Shown one piece after another: positions 34,611 through 44,586 of a stretch of 64,000 nt of DNA. Both the position numbers and the translations under genes were made by a program. The first letter of the stretch is position 1. Each line of letters begins with the position of its first letter. The notes beneath the pieces are model-generated. The model was not told where the DNA came from and ran no database searches. It saw only the letters and a program-made list of their open reading frames with translations. Source of the stretch: Streptomyces sp. S.PB5 (lineage in GTDB: Bacteria > Actinomycetota > Actinomycetes > Streptomycetales > Streptomycetaceae); assembly GCF_030403745.1 (NCBI RefSeq), contig NZ_JAQMWP010000013.1, positions 239,161 through 303,160 on the forward strand, in the 5' to 3' direction.

Positions 34611-35442
34611 GGGACCGCGCCGTCCACAGCTCGGGGAAGACGTTCTTCTGCGCCCGCTTCTCCAGCCAGGCCACCCCGGCCGAACCACCGGTACCGGCCT
34701 TGGCCCCCATGGCCCGCCGGGTGGCGACGAGATGATCGTTCCGCCATCGCCACACCAGCTCGGCGACATCGGTCAACGCCTCACCGAGCCGGGCGACCTC
34801 ATCACCGGCGTCACCGGAGTAGACGGCCGTCCAGGCGGCCTCGACCTCGGCCGACGGCACATACCGCTGCGCGACGTCACGGCTCAGCACCGTCTGCGGG
34901 ATCGCGTGCCCGCGCCGCGCCATCAGCCGCAGCACCTCGTCGTACAGGCTCGGTTCGTGCAGCGCCTTCTCCAGCTCGGCGTGCACACGCGGCGCCCCGC
35001 GGTGGGGCACGAGCATGGACGCGGACTTCTCACCCAGCAGGAACTCCATCCGCCGGTACATCGCGGACTGGAAGCCGGACCCCTCACCGAGGGCGGCACG
35101 GTACGAGTTGAACTGGGCCGGCGTGAGCTGCCCGAGCGGCTTCCAGGAGGCGTTGAGGGCCTCCAGCTCCCGTACGGAACGCTTGAGCGCATCGATGGCG
35201 ACCGGCACGTCATCGGAGCGGAGCGCCCGCGCGGCGGTCTCCCACTCATGGACGATGACGGTGAACCACAGCTCCATCACCTGGGTCGTGACCAGGAAGA
35301 CCATCTCTCCGGGATCGTCGGAGAGGGTGCTCTGGAGGTGGGTGAGCACGTCCGCCTTGACGTAGTCCTCGTACGGCGTCGTGCCTTCGAAGTCGAGATG
35401 CGGAGTCGACGGCTCTTCGATCTCGTGAGCCTCGTGGGACAT
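34603..35442 (-). CDS. kynA: tryptophan 2,3-dioxygenase
   Basis: A 279-residue haem dioxygenase with DFEGTTPYEDYVKADVLTHL at the start, EMVFLVTTQVMELWFTVIVH (distal pocket, His) and the C-terminal RWRNDHLVATRRAMGAKAGT with its proximal His. It opens the indole ring of tryptophan to N-formylkynurenine. It is the first gene of the kyn operon; a terminator for the upstream DUF3151 gene lies 105 bases before it, and the gap holds its promoter region. Confidence 0.96.
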   Translation of the reverse strand: MSHEAHEIEEPSTPHLDFEGTTPYEDYVKADVLTHLQSTLSDDPGEMVFLVTTQVMELWFTVIVHEWETAARALRSDDVPVAIDALKRSVRELEALNASWKPLGQLTPAQFNSYRAALGEGSGFQSAMYRRMEFLLGEKSASMLVPHRGAPRVHAELEKALHEPSLYDEVLRLMARRGHAIPQTVLSRDVAQRYVPSAEVEAAWTAVYSGDAGDEVARLGEALTDVAELVWRWRNDHLVATRRAMGAKAGTGGSAGVAWLEKRAQKNVFPELWTARSHV

Positions 35443-35546
35443 CGCTGTCTCCTGCTATTACTCCGGGTAGCGGTCCGCCCCTGCCGTTACCGACACGGGG
35501 GCCCCGGTCCCCACCCGAATCCTCAGGGTTCACCCCCGAGAAGTGC

Positions 35547-35577
35547 AAGGCCCGACTGGATCACAGCCGGGCCTTGG
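35547..35577 (-). terminator. terminator hairpin of the DUF3151 gene
   Basis: CAAGGCCCG (35547-35555) pairs perfectly with CGGGCCTTG (35569-35577) around a 13-base loop. It begins 13 bases beyond the stop codon of the minus-strand DUF3151 gene and separates it from the kyn operon. Confidence 0.75.
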
Positions 35578-35590
35578 ACAGGTCCCAGGA

Positions 35591-36004
35591 CTAGCCGAGC
35601 GTCTGCGCCGCCGTGGGCGAGGAGTCCTTCAGGAACTGCGAGCAGCGCTCGTACTCCTCCTGCTCCCCGATCGCACCGGCGGCACGGGCGAGCGCGTGCA
35701 GCGCCCGCAGGAACCCACGGTTCGGCTCGTGCTCCCAGGGCACGGGCCCGTGCCCCTTCCACCCGTTGCGCCGCAGCGCGTCAAGGCCGCGGTGGTACCC
35801 CGTACGGGCATAGGCGTACGACTCCACCACACTGCCCCGCTCGAACGCCTCGTCGGCCAGCTGGGCCCAGGCCAGCGAGGACGTCGGATACTTCGCGGCG
35901 ACATCCGCAGGCGCCGTACCGCTCGCCAGCAGCTCCCGCGGCTCCGGATCATCGGGCAGCTGAGTCGGGGGCGGTCCCCCGAGAAGGTTCTCGTGAATCG
36001 ACAT
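35591..36004 (-). CDS. DUF3151 protein
   Basis: A 137-residue actinobacterial protein: MSIHENLLGGPPPTQLPDD, then helical repeats with SSLAWAQLADEAFERG, YAYARTGYHRGLDALRRNGW and a C-terminal ALARAAGAIGEQEEYERC. These alpha-helical pairs look like tetratricopeptide-type packing. GGAGGC lies before the ATG at 36004. The family is conserved near tryptophan catabolism and central carbon genes in Streptomyces, with no known function. Confidence 0.85.
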   Translation of the reverse strand: MSIHENLLGGPPPTQLPDDPEPRELLASGTAPADVAAKYPTSSLAWAQLADEAFERGSVVESYAYARTGYHRGLDALRRNGWKGHGPVPWEHEPNRGFLRALHALARAAGAIGEQEEYERCSQFLKDSSPTAAQTLG

Positions 36005-36030
36005 GCCTCCAGTCTCCTCCATCCGGCCCC

Positions 36031-36141
36031 CCACAGAAGCTGCGGGCATCAGTGCGTCCCCCGCCGCACAAGCTGCGGGCAATCGTGCCGCCTAGGGCGG
36101 CACGGGTGGGCGCTGGGGGTCCCCCCTCTGGGGGAGGCACC
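36031..36141 (+). repeat. second copy of the dispersed repeat
   Basis: Two units containing AGCTGCGGGCA (around 36038 and 36071) precede a block at 36091-36141 (core CGGGTGGGCGCTGGGGGTC) that is the inverted counterpart of 12577-12626. Unlike the other copy it lies between genes, in the gap 36005-36194, which otherwise holds the DUF3151 upstream region and nothing else recognisable. Confidence 0.7.
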
Positions 36142-36194
36142 CCGCCAGCGCGGGCAAGCGCCCCCCCCCACGGCAACCCCCACCCCGGGGACGC

Positions 36195-37652
36195 TCAGGC
36201 CAGCTTCCCCCGCGACCGCTGCCCCTCCAGCGGCGGCGCCACGACCGACCCATGGTGCAGACACTCCGGCCGCGTACAGTCCGGCGGCAACCGCCGCACC
36301 GTAGCGAAGGCCACCCCCGCCCCCAGCACCAGCAGCCCCGCACACACCACCATCGCCCGCCCGAACGCATCATCGAAGGCCCCCGGCGTCCGGTACGCCT
36401 CCTCCCCCATCCCCGCGATCAGCGGCAGCGCGGCCACCGAGATCAGCCCCGCCGCCCGGGCCGCCGCGTTGTTGATGCCGCTGGCCAGACCTGCCCGCGC
36501 CACGTCCACCGAGGCCAGGACGGTCGCCGTCAGCGGGGCGACCAGGGTGACCATGCCGAGACCGAGGACGAGCAGAGCCGGTACGACGTCCGCGAGGTAC
36601 GACGCGTCGGGCCCCACCCGCAGCATCAGCAGCATCCCCGCCGCGCACAGCAGCGGGCCGACCGTGAGCGGGATGCGCGGGCCGATCCGGTCCGCCAGCT
36701 CACCCGAGCGGGCCGAGAGCAGCAGCATGATCGCGGTCGTCGGCAGCAGCGCCGTACCGGCACCGAGGGCGGAGTAGCCCGCCACGACCTGGAGCTGCAG
36801 CGCCCCCAGGAAGAAGAACCCGCTGAAGGCCGCGTACACGCACAGCGTCACCAGGTTGACCGCCGTGAACTGTCTCGACGCGAAGATCCCGAGCGGCATC
36901 ATCGGATCCGGCCGCCGCTTCTCGACGTACACGAAGGAGACCCCGACGGCCACACCGAGCACCGCGGTGATCCAGTCCTCCTCGATCAGCGCGTACGTGA
37001 CGAGTGCGAGCGCGGCCGCGCCCAGGAAGGCGCCCAGCACGTCGAAGCTCGTGTGCCGGCGTCCGTCCCCGGACTCCGGGACGTGCCGTACGGCGATCGG
37101 GGCGCAGACCAGGGCCAGCGGCACGTTCAGCAGGAACACCCAGCGCCAGCCGGGCCCGTCCACCAGCCAGCCGCCCAGGAAGGGACCGACGGCGGCCCCG
37201 ATCCCGCCGAAGCCGGACCACAGCCCGACCGCCTTGCCCCGGTCGTCGGGATGGAAGGAGGCCTGGATGAGGGCGAGCGACCCGGGGGTGAGCAGCGCGC
37301 CGCCGACTCCCTGAAGGGCCCGGGCGGCGATGAGGACCTCGGCGTTCGGCGCGAGCCCGCACAACAGGGAGGCGGCGGCGAACCACACCACCCCCACCAC
37401 GAAGACCTTGCGCCGCCCGTACCGGTCCCCGAGCGATCCGCCGAGCAGGATCAGCCCGGCCAGGGTCAGCATGTAGGCGTTGACGGTCCACTGGAGCGCG
37501 GCGAGGTCCGCGTCCAGATCCCGGCCGATCCGCGGCAGCGCCACGTTGACGACGGTCGAGTCCAGCATCGCCATGCTGGAGCCGAGCACGGTGGTCAGCA
37601 GGATCCACTTGCCTTGCGGTGAGGACAGCCGGACGTCGGACATGCACCACAT
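36195..37652 (-). CDS. MFS transporter, DHA2 (14-helix) type
   Basis: A 485-residue exporter with 14 predicted helices: MAMLDSTVVNVALPRIGRDL in helix 1, motif A GGSLGDRYGRRKVFVVG, motif C-like GFGGIGAAVGPFLGGWLV and GWRWVFLLNVPLALV. The C-terminus is a soluble tail of about 30 residues (RLPPDCTRPECLHHG). It probably exports drugs or metabolites with protons. An ATG at 37643 (MSDVRL) is as likely a start as 37652. The fbaA terminator ends only about 16 bases upstream of that codon, so leader and promoter must overlap the hairpin. Confidence 0.93.
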   Translation of the reverse strand: MWCMSDVRLSSPQGKWILLTTVLGSSMAMLDSTVVNVALPRIGRDLDADLAALQWTVNAYMLTLAGLILLGGSLGDRYGRRKVFVVGVVWFAAASLLCGLAPNAEVLIAARALQGVGGALLTPGSLALIQASFHPDDRGKAVGLWSGFGGIGAAVGPFLGGWLVDGPGWRWVFLLNVPLALVCAPIAVRHVPESGDGRRHTSFDVLGAFLGAAALALVTYALIEEDWITAVLGVAVGVSFVYVEKRRPDPMMPLGIFASRQFTAVNLVTLCVYAAFSGFFFLGALQLQVVAGYSALGAGTALLPTTAIMLLLSARSGELADRIGPRIPLTVGPLLCAAGMLLMLRVGPDASYLADVVPALLVLGLGMVTLVAPLTATVLASVDVARAGLASGINNAAARAAGLISVAALPLIAGMGEEAYRTPGAFDDAFGRAMVVCAGLLVLGAGVAFATVRRLPPDCTRPECLHHGSVVAPPLEGQRSRGKLA

Positions 37653-37658
37653 ATACAG

Positions 37659-37686
37659 CGAGCCCGGTGCCGTAGCACCGGGCTCG
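37659..37686 (-). terminator. fbaA terminator, perfect 12-bp stem
   Basis: CGAGCCCGGTGC (37659-37670) and its exact complement (37675-37686) enclose the loop CGTA, 16 bases after the fbaA stop. It sits directly before the start of the MFS gene on the same strand, so it may also set how much transcription reads through into that gene. Confidence 0.85.
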
Positions 37687-37701
37687 CAGAAGTACCTCGG
37701 G

Positions 37702-38724
<1,023 letters not shown>

Positions 38725-38849
38725 CTGACCGCTCCTTGATTGTGCGGGTTGGCGTGTTCCTTACGGCCCTGACCTAGGGGGCGACGTCATCGTCGGCCCC
38801 ATCTTTCCAGACGAACCGGGATGCTCCGAGCGGCCGTAAGTCCCTGCTC

Positions 38850-39401
38850 TCAATCCAGCCCGAGCTCGTCCTTGGAGTACGCGAACCGATAGGGAACCCC
38901 CGCGCCCTCCTCGATCTTCTCGGCGGCGCCGGTGGCGCGGTCCACGATCGTGGCCACGGCGACGACCTCCGCGCCCGCCTCCCGCACGGCCTCGACCGCG
39001 GTGAGCGGGGAGCCGCCGGTGGTGGAGGTGTCCTCGACGACGAGGACGCGGCGGCCGGCGATGTCCGGACCCTCGACCCGCCGCTGCAGACCATGGGCCT
39101 TGGCCGCCTTGCGCACGACGAAGGCGTCGACCTTCTTCCCGCGCGCGGCGGCCGCGTGCAGCATGGCGGCGGCGACCGGGTCGGCGCCCATCGTCAGCCC
39201 GCCCACCGCGTCGAAGTCGAGGTCGGCGGTCAGGTCCAGGAGCACCTGGCCGACCAGTGGGGCGGCCTCTCCGTCGAGGGTGATGCGCCGCAGGTCGACG
39301 TAGTAGTCGGCCTCCAGACCCGAGGAGAGGGTCACCTTGCCGTGCACCACGGCCTTGTCCTTGATCTGCTGCAGCAGCGCGCCGCGTACGTCGTCCGTCA
39401 T
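38850..39401 (-). CDS. pyrE: orotate phosphoribosyltransferase
   Basis: A 183-residue type I phosphoribosyltransferase. VVEDTSTTGGSPLTAVEAVRE is the PRPP-binding loop (about 120-140) and VDAFVVRKAAKAHG supplies the catalytic Lys loop. VHGKVTLSSGLEADYYVDLR is the N-terminal hood. It joins orotate to PRPP to give OMP in pyrimidine synthesis. It lies between fbaA and the epimerase gene, all on the minus strand; a gap of 125 bases to fbaA suggests separate promoters. Confidence 0.95.
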   Translation of the reverse strand: MTDDVRGALLQQIKDKAVVHGKVTLSSGLEADYYVDLRRITLDGEAAPLVGQVLLDLTADLDFDAVGGLTMGADPVAAAMLHAAAARGKKVDAFVVRKAAKAHGLQRRVEGPDIAGRRVLVVEDTSTTGGSPLTAVEAVREAGAEVVAVATIVDRATGAAEKIEEGAGVPYRFAYSKDELGLD

Positions 39402-39411
39402 ACCGCTCAGC

Positions 39412-40200
39412 TTAGAGGCGCCGCCAGCTCCAGACGGTCTCGGCTTCCAGCGGCTCCAGGGGCGTGACCAGGCGAGGGAGGGTGTTCAGACCGTTGGGCG
39501 GCCCGGTCTGCGGCTCCACGCACACGGCCTCGGCCTGCTCGTCGTAGATCACGACCCACTCCTCGCGCGAGGCGACGGTGAGCTCCAGCTGCCCCGGCCA
39601 GGTGAGCTTCACATCCACCCCGCCGGGCATCCCGAAGCAGTCGTCCCACGGCCCGGGCTTCGGGTCGGTCCGCTTGCCGGTGGGCAGATGGTCCTCCCCC
39701 CGCTCCTCCTGCCAGGCGGCGGAGAAGTCGAGCCGCACGTCTTCCCCTCCCAGGTTCCGGTTGAACCACGGGTGCCAGCCGATCTGGGCCGGGAAGGAGG
39801 AGTCGTACGTCTCCACGGCCATGGTGAGCGTGAGGGCGTCCGGGGTCAGGGCGACCTGCTGGGTGACCCGGCCCGAGTAGGGCCACGGTTCGACCAGGTC
39901 GTACGTGATGACCGCCTCGTCCGGCGCCGTGCGCGCGATGCGCCAGGCGCCGTCGCGGGCGGTGCCGTGGATGGCGTGGGGCGGGGAGTTGAGCGGCAGC
40001 TGGTGCACGGTGGTCCCGTCCCGGAACCGGCCGTCCCTGGTCCGGCCGCACCACGGCACCATCGGGAAGCAGCCGAAGCGCTCGCCCTGCCGCAGCAGTT
40101 CGGTACCGCCGACGCGCAGCCCGCCGATCCGCCCGCCGTTGCCCGGCAGCACCGTCGCCTCCGCGTCGCCCGCGGTCAGCGTGATGGGTTCGTTACTCAC
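39412..40200 (-). CDS. aldose 1-epimerase family protein
   Basis: A 262-residue galactose-mutarotase-like protein: GRIGGLRVGGTELLRQGERF, CGRTRDGRF, NSPPHAIHGTARDGAWRI with the catalytic His, FPAQIGWHPWFNRNL with the second His, and the C-terminal ECVEPQTGPPNGLNT-like block (VCVEPQTGPPNG), which holds the catalytic Glu. It interconverts the anomers of a sugar or sugar phosphate. It ends 10 bases before pyrE starts on the same strand, so the two may be coupled. Confidence 0.92.
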   Translation of the reverse strand: MSNEPITLTAGDAEATVLPGNGGRIGGLRVGGTELLRQGERFGCFPMVPWCGRTRDGRFRDGTTVHQLPLNSPPHAIHGTARDGAWRIARTAPDEAVITYDLVEPWPYSGRVTQQVALTPDALTLTMAVETYDSSFPAQIGWHPWFNRNLGGEDVRLDFSAAWQEERGEDHLPTGKRTDPKPGPWDDCFGMPGGVDVKLTWPGQLELTVASREEWVVIYDEQAEAVCVEPQTGPPNGLNTLPRLVTPLEPLEAETVWSWRRL

Positions 40201-40292
40201 GGGACGACCCTACTGGGGCGATCAAGCGGTTGCTCCGGGCCACCCCTTTTCTCTTCCGCTCTCCTCTCCCCCTCTTCTCTTCCGCCCCGGCT

Positions 40293-41273
40293 TCAGCGCC
40301 GCCTGCGCAGCACACGCCCGACGACGATCGCCGACGCGACGACGACGGCCGCGGCCGGGGCCGCCCAGCGCAGAGCGGAACGACGGTCGACGGTCTGCGG
40401 CGCCGGCACAGGCGCGTACCGCCCCCGCGGCGGCGCGTGATCCACCTCCTCCGCACTCCGCCCGATCATCGTCCGCCGAGCGTGCGCGGCTTCGGCGGGG
40501 AGGTCGGGGGTGCCGGTGTAGTCGTCGGGGGTGGAGGGGGTGACGGGCGGTTCCACCGGGGGCGAGGCGTCCTCGGCGTCAGGGGCGGGTTCGAAGTCGC
40601 CGGTCGTGGAGGGGCCGAAGTCGCCGGTCGTGGAGGGGCCGAAGTCGCCGGCCGCGGGAGGTCCGAAGTCCTCGGTGTCTCCCGGGGTAAGGGGCTCGGT
40701 GGGCTCGGTTGCCTCGCCGACCGCTGGCCCGGTGGCCTCGGTGAGCGGGTTCTCGGCATCCTCGTCGGCCTTGGTGCCTTCGGCCGCCGCAGGGTCGACC
40801 GCTCCGGCGGCGCCCGTCTCCTCCCCCGTCCGCGCCTTCCGCCCCGTCTCGCCCGCCGCGTTCCCCAGCTGCTCCGCGAAACGGTTCAGCAGTCGGGTCG
40901 TGGCCGAGACGACCGCGTCCGTCGGGAGTTCGCTGATGCGGCCGTCCGCGGAGGCGGTCCCGTCGAAGGTGAGTGTCGACCCGCCCTCGGCCTCCCCCAC
41001 CCGCAACGTGAGGGCGAGCTTCACCGCGCCGGTGCCGCGCGCCTCCGTGGCGTCGCCCTCGACGGCGTACGAGCCGTCCTCCCGTGCGGAGAGCCGGGCC
41101 GAACCGCGGTAGGTGATGGTGTGGCCGCCGACCCGCACCTTCAGCCGCCCGGTGACGGGCTCGGCGCCGGCGTCCTGCTGGAGCCCGGGAACGGCCCGGG
41201 CGACCCGGGCGGGGTCCCCCAGCACCTCCCTGAGCCGCTCGGCCGGAACCGGAACGAACACCTCATGCTCCAT
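40293..41273 (-). CDS. SRPBCC/CoxG-like protein with C-terminal membrane anchor
   Basis: A 326-residue protein. Residues 1-150 form an SRPBCC lipid-binding-type domain of the CoxG group: MEHEVFVPVPAERLREVLGD, ARVARAVPGL and LSLRVGEAEGGSTLTFDGT-type strands. Residues 150-290 are a disordered Pro/Glu/Asp/Thr linker that includes the tandem element GDFGPSTT. A membrane helix and basic tail (APAAAVVVASAIVVGRVLRR) close the chain. It is thus tail-anchored with a tethered binding domain. CoxG-like proteins serve molybdenum hydroxylase systems, but none is encoded here. Starts at the ATG at 41273. Confidence 0.85.
   Translation of the reverse strand: MEHEVFVPVPAERLREVLGDPARVARAVPGLQQDAGAEPVTGRLKVRVGGHTITYRGSARLSAREDGSYAVEGDATEARGTGAVKLALTLRVGEAEGGSTLTFDGTASADGRISELPTDAVVSATTRLLNRFAEQLGNAAGETGRKARTGEETGAAGAVDPAAAEGTKADEDAENPLTEATGPAVGEATEPTEPLTPGDTEDFGPPAAGDFGPSTTGDFGPSTTGDFEPAPDAEDASPPVEPPVTPSTPDDYTGTPDLPAEAAHARRTMIGRSAEEVDHAPPRGRYAPVPAPQTVDRRSALRWAAPAAAVVVASAIVVGRVLRRRR
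40593..40664. repeat. in-frame 24-bp tandem repeat
   Basis: Three 24-base units (40593, 40617, 40641) encode GDFGPSTT-type octapeptides in the linker of the SRPBCC protein; the first two are identical and the third has diverged. The period is a multiple of three, so copy-number change would only alter linker length. Confidence 0.85.
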
Positions 41274-41472
41274 GTCTGCGGAGCCTACCCAGTGGGCGCC
41301 GCCATGCACCCGCGTTGGTCGAAAGTGACCGCGCGTCTGGCGCACCCGCCCTGTGAGTCGCCGCCGACAGCCCGAGCAGGTTGCCGGGCACCGGCCAAGA
41401 GAGAGAGGGTGGGCTGTACGTCTGGTCTCAGCGATGGCCGGACGAGCCAGACGACCACGGGAGTTCCCAGTT

Positions 41473-42000
41473 ATGTCCATCGACCCGTCCTCGATTCCGA
41501 ACTTCGGGGGCCAGCCCGAGCCGCAGCCCCAAGGACCGGCGGGCCCCGTCGTCCCGGATCAGGACCTCGTGAAGCAGCTCCTCGACCAGATGGAGCTCAA
41601 GTACGTCGTCGACGAAGAGGGTGACCTCGCGGCGCCGTGGGAGCAGTTCCGTACGTACTTCATGTTCCGCGGTGAGGACGACCAGCAGGTCTTCTCGGTG
41701 CGGACGTTCTACGACCGGCCCCACAAGATCGACGAGAAGCCGCAGCTGCTGGAGTCCATCGACGACTGGAACCGGCGCACCCTGTGGCCCAAGGTCTACA
41801 CGCACACCCACGACGACGGCACCGTCCGCCTCATCGGTGAGGCGCAGATGCTGATCGGCACCGGCGTCAGCCTGGAGCACTTCGTGTCGTCGACGGTCAG
41901 CTGGGTGCGGGCCGCCATCGAGTTCGACAAGTGGCTCGTCGAGCAGCTCGGCCTCGAGCAGGAGGTCAACGACGCCGAGAAGCCCGAGGGCGACGAATAA
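41473..42000 (+). CDS. YbjN-domain protein
   Basis: A 175-residue protein whose core (about 35-165) is the YbjN/sensory-transduction regulator fold: VVDEEGDLAAPWEQFRTYFM, FSVRTFYDRPHKIDEKPQLL, IDDWNRRTLWPKVYTHTHDD and SLEHFVSSTVSWVRAAIEFD. The fold is that of type III secretion chaperones; in actinobacteria these proteins are common and their role is open. The N-terminal 30 residues are Pro/Gln-rich and flexible. Starts at the ATG at 41473; longer readings lie in the divergent upstream region. Confidence 0.88.
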   Translation: MSIDPSSIPNFGGQPEPQPQGPAGPVVPDQDLVKQLLDQMELKYVVDEEGDLAAPWEQFRTYFMFRGEDDQQVFSVRTFYDRPHKIDEKPQLLESIDDWNRRTLWPKVYTHTHDDGTVRLIGEAQMLIGTGVSLEHFVSSTVSWVRAAIEFDKWLVEQLGLEQEVNDAEKPEGDE

Positions 42001-42010
42001 GCCTGAGCGG

Positions 42011-43207
42011 CTACAGGGGCGTATCGGCGACAACCACCAGATACGCGCCGTAACCGAACGAGAGCCCGGCCAGGGCACCGGCCACCAGCGCCGCGTGCCA
42101 GGGCCGGGCTCTCGCCGTCCGTACCAGCGCCCGCGCGAGCGGCAGCAGCAGCGGAAAGGCGGGCAGCAGAAAGCGCGGCTTGGACTCGAAGAACCCCGAG
42201 CCGCCGAGGGTGATCAGCAGGAGTACGCCGCTGTAGGCCAGCAGGGGCAGCGGGGCGCGGTCGGCGAGCAGCAGCGCGTACAGCAGGACCGCCGCCGCGA
42301 CGATCAGCATCGCCATGGGGTAGAGCGGGCGGTCGCCCTGGAGGAGGACGTGGCGTACGAAGTGCAGTGAGCCGGCGCCGAAGTCGAAGCGCGAGCCCCA
42401 CAGCCGCTGCACCTCGAAGTAGCCGCCGAGCGGATCGCCCTCGCGGTGCCCGACCCAGAGCACGTACGCGAGCCAGCCGAGCGGTGCGAGCGCGGCGCCC
42501 GTCCACAGCCTGTGGGTAACTTTTCCGCGGCGCCGGACGATCTCGTAGGCCGCCGTCGCCAGCACCGCCGCCGCCACCGCGAGACCGTTCGGCCGGGCCA
42601 GCCCCGCCAGCGCGGCCAGCGTGCCCGCCCACAGCCAGCGCCCGGTGAGGACGGCGTACAGCGACCAGGCGGCGAACGCGGTCAGCAGGGGTTCGGTGTA
42701 CGCCATCGACAGCACGACCGAGTGCGGCAGCAGGCCCCACAGCAGGACCAGGGCGGTGGCGACCGCGCGTCCGTGGAGGCGGGCCGCGAGGGCGTAGATG
42801 CCGGCGGCGGCCACGCCCGCCGCCGTCCACGACACCAGCAGACCCGCCGCGCCGCCGCCGAGCGGGGTCAGCGCGGTCACCGTCCGGATCAGTGCCGGGT
42901 AGAGGGGGAAGAAAGCGAGGTCGCTGAAGACGAGGTCCGGACCGAGGTGCCGGGCGTGGCCGTATCCGTGCTCGGCGATGCCCAGGTACCAGCGGGAGTC
43001 CCAGGAACGGCCGAGCAGGGTGAGCGGGCGGTGTCCGGTGGCCCAGGCGGTCGCGGCGAGTACGGCCGTACCGGTGAGCCGGGCCGCGGCGAACAGGCCG
43101 AGCGCCGTCACCAGGGGGTGGCGGCGCGTGGTGCGTTCGGCAGTGCCGGGGGGTGTGACGGCGGGCGGTGCGAGGGTGCTGGCGTGGGTCACATCAGCAC
43201 ATTGCAT
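42011..43207 (-). CDS. membrane mannosyltransferase-like protein (GT-C, PIG-V related)
   Basis: A 398-residue GT-C-type glycosyltransferase with about nine membrane helices. WDSRWYLGIAEHGYG just after the first helix contains the acidic residue that GT-C enzymes use with polyprenyl-phosphate sugars; FFPLYPALIRTV and MAYTEPLLTAFAAWSLYAVL follow as in GPI mannosyltransferase II (PIG-V) homologues. It probably adds mannose from polyprenyl-phosphomannose to a surface lipid or protein. It converges on the YbjN gene. No glycosylation partner is adjacent. Confidence 0.85.
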   Translation of the reverse strand: MQCADVTHASTLAPPAVTPPGTAERTTRRHPLVTALGLFAAARLTGTAVLAATAWATGHRPLTLLGRSWDSRWYLGIAEHGYGHARHLGPDLVFSDLAFFPLYPALIRTVTALTPLGGGAAGLLVSWTAAGVAAAGIYALAARLHGRAVATALVLLWGLLPHSVVLSMAYTEPLLTAFAAWSLYAVLTGRWLWAGTLAALAGLARPNGLAVAAAVLATAAYEIVRRRGKVTHRLWTGAALAPLGWLAYVLWVGHREGDPLGGYFEVQRLWGSRFDFGAGSLHFVRHVLLQGDRPLYPMAMLIVAAAVLLYALLLADRAPLPLLAYSGVLLLITLGGSGFFESKPRFLLPAFPLLLPLARALVRTARARPWHAALVAGALAGLSFGYGAYLVVVADTPL

Positions 43208-43230
43208 AAGAAGTCAGGCATAAGCGAGCA

Positions 43231-44457
43231 TCATGCGCCCGGTGTCTGACCCCGGTCCGCCAGCGTCCTCAGCCGCTTCGCGGCCTCCTCCAGGACCGAC
43301 GTCTGCTTGCAGAAGGCGAACCGCACGAAGGGGGCGCCGGCCTCCCGGTGGTCGTAGAAGACCGCGTTCGGGATGGCGACCACTCCGGCCTGCTCCGGCA
43401 GCGCACGGCAGAAGGCGAAGCCGTCGCCCTCGTGCGACAGCGCAGCGCCGAGGGGGCGGATGTCGGTGGTGATGAAGTACGTGCCGGCCGTCCGGAACAC
43501 CTCGAAACCGGCCTCCGCCAGCCCCGCCGCCAGCAGGTCCCGCTTGACCCGCATGTCCTCGCGGAAGGCGGTGAAGTACGTGTCGGGCAGCGCGAGCGCC
43601 TCGGCGACGGCGTACTGGAACGGCCCGGAGGAGACGTACGTCAGGAACTGCTTCGCCGACCGCACCGCGCTGACCAGGGACGGCGAACCGGTCGCCCAGC
43701 CCACCTTCCAGCCGGTGAAGGAGAAGGTCTTGCCGGCCGAGCCGATGGAGACCGTGCGGTCGCGCATGCCCGGGAAGGTCGCGAGCGGCAGGTGTTCGGC
43801 GTCGTCGAAGACCAGGTGCTCGTAGACCTCGTCGGTGACGACCAGCAGGTCGCGTTCGACGGCGAGCTCGGCGATCGCGGTGAGCTCCTCGCGGGTGAGG
43901 ACCGTGCCGGTGGGGTTGTGGGGGGTGTTGATCAGGAGGAGCCGGGTGCGGTCGGTGACCGCGTCGCGCAGCTCGTCGAGGTCGAGCCGGAAGCGTCCCT
44001 CGTGCGGGCGAAGGGTGACGGGAACCCTGGTCCCGCCCGCCATCGCGATGCAGGCCGCGTAGGAGTCGTAGTACGGCTCGAAGGCGATCACCTCGTCGCC
44101 CGGTTCGAGGAGGGCGAGCAGGGCGGCGGCGATGGCCTCCGTGGCGCCCGCGGTGACCAGGACCTGGGTGTCGGGGTCGTAGGTGAGCCCGTACCGGCGC
44201 TGCTGGTGCGCGGCGATCGCCGTACGCAGCTCGGGGATGCCCGGGCCCGGCGGGTACTGGTTGCCGCGCCCGTCGCGCAGCGCCCGCACCGCCGCCTCGC
44301 GGATCTCCTCGGGGCCGTCCGTGTCGGGGAAACCCTGCCCCAGGTTGATCGAGCCGGTCTGCACGGCCAGGGCGGACATCTCGGCGAAGATCGTCGTCCC
44401 GAACTCGGCGAGCCGGCGGTTGAGGTGCGGGCGTGCGGTGGAGGTCATGCCGGTCAT
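43231..44457 (-). CDS. class I PLP aminotransferase (methionine/DAP-aminotransferase type)
   Basis: A 408-residue aminotransferase: INLGQGFPDTDGPEEIREAA, GRGNQYPPGPGIPELRTAI, TAGATEAIAAALLALLEPGD, INTPHNPTGTVL, VTDEVYEHLVFD and the PLP lysine in SIGSAGKTFSFTGWKVGW. The sequence is of the YbdL/kynurenine aminotransferase/DapC group, which transaminate methionine, kynurenine or succinyl-diaminopimelate; the genome context (kyn operon 10 kb away) does not settle it. ATG codons at 44457 and 44448 are both possible. It stands alone, divergent from the Ser/Gly/Cys-rich genes. Confidence 0.92.
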   Translation of the reverse strand: MTGMTSTARPHLNRRLAEFGTTIFAEMSALAVQTGSINLGQGFPDTDGPEEIREAAVRALRDGRGNQYPPGPGIPELRTAIAAHQQRRYGLTYDPDTQVLVTAGATEAIAAALLALLEPGDEVIAFEPYYDSYAACIAMAGGTRVPVTLRPHEGRFRLDLDELRDAVTDRTRLLLINTPHNPTGTVLTREELTAIAELAVERDLLVVTDEVYEHLVFDDAEHLPLATFPGMRDRTVSIGSAGKTFSFTGWKVGWATGSPSLVSAVRSAKQFLTYVSSGPFQYAVAEALALPDTYFTAFREDMRVKRDLLAAGLAEAGFEVFRTAGTYFITTDIRPLGAALSHEGDGFAFCRALPEQAGVVAIPNAVFYDHREAGAPFVRFAFCKQTSVLEEAAKRLRTLADRGQTPGA

Positions 44458-44586
44458 CCTGCGCCCAAGCTCTGGAGTTCCTCAACTCTGCTTTGGCTGC
44501 TGAGACACGGGGGCATCTCCACCGCACGCACAAGGCGAGGCGCCCACGGGGGGTCGTCTCGGGTGCGATGGAAGGAGGGTGACGCC

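Noticed and set aside
34591..36777. 728-residue plus-strand frame across several genes
   Set aside because: It spans tryptophan dioxygenase, DUF3151 and MFS genes on the opposite strand and has no coherent domain.
38761..38839. Inverted repeat TTACGGCC/GGCCGTAA as pyrE regulator site
   Set aside because: The arms are eight bases and 63 bases apart, which can arise by chance in GC-rich DNA.
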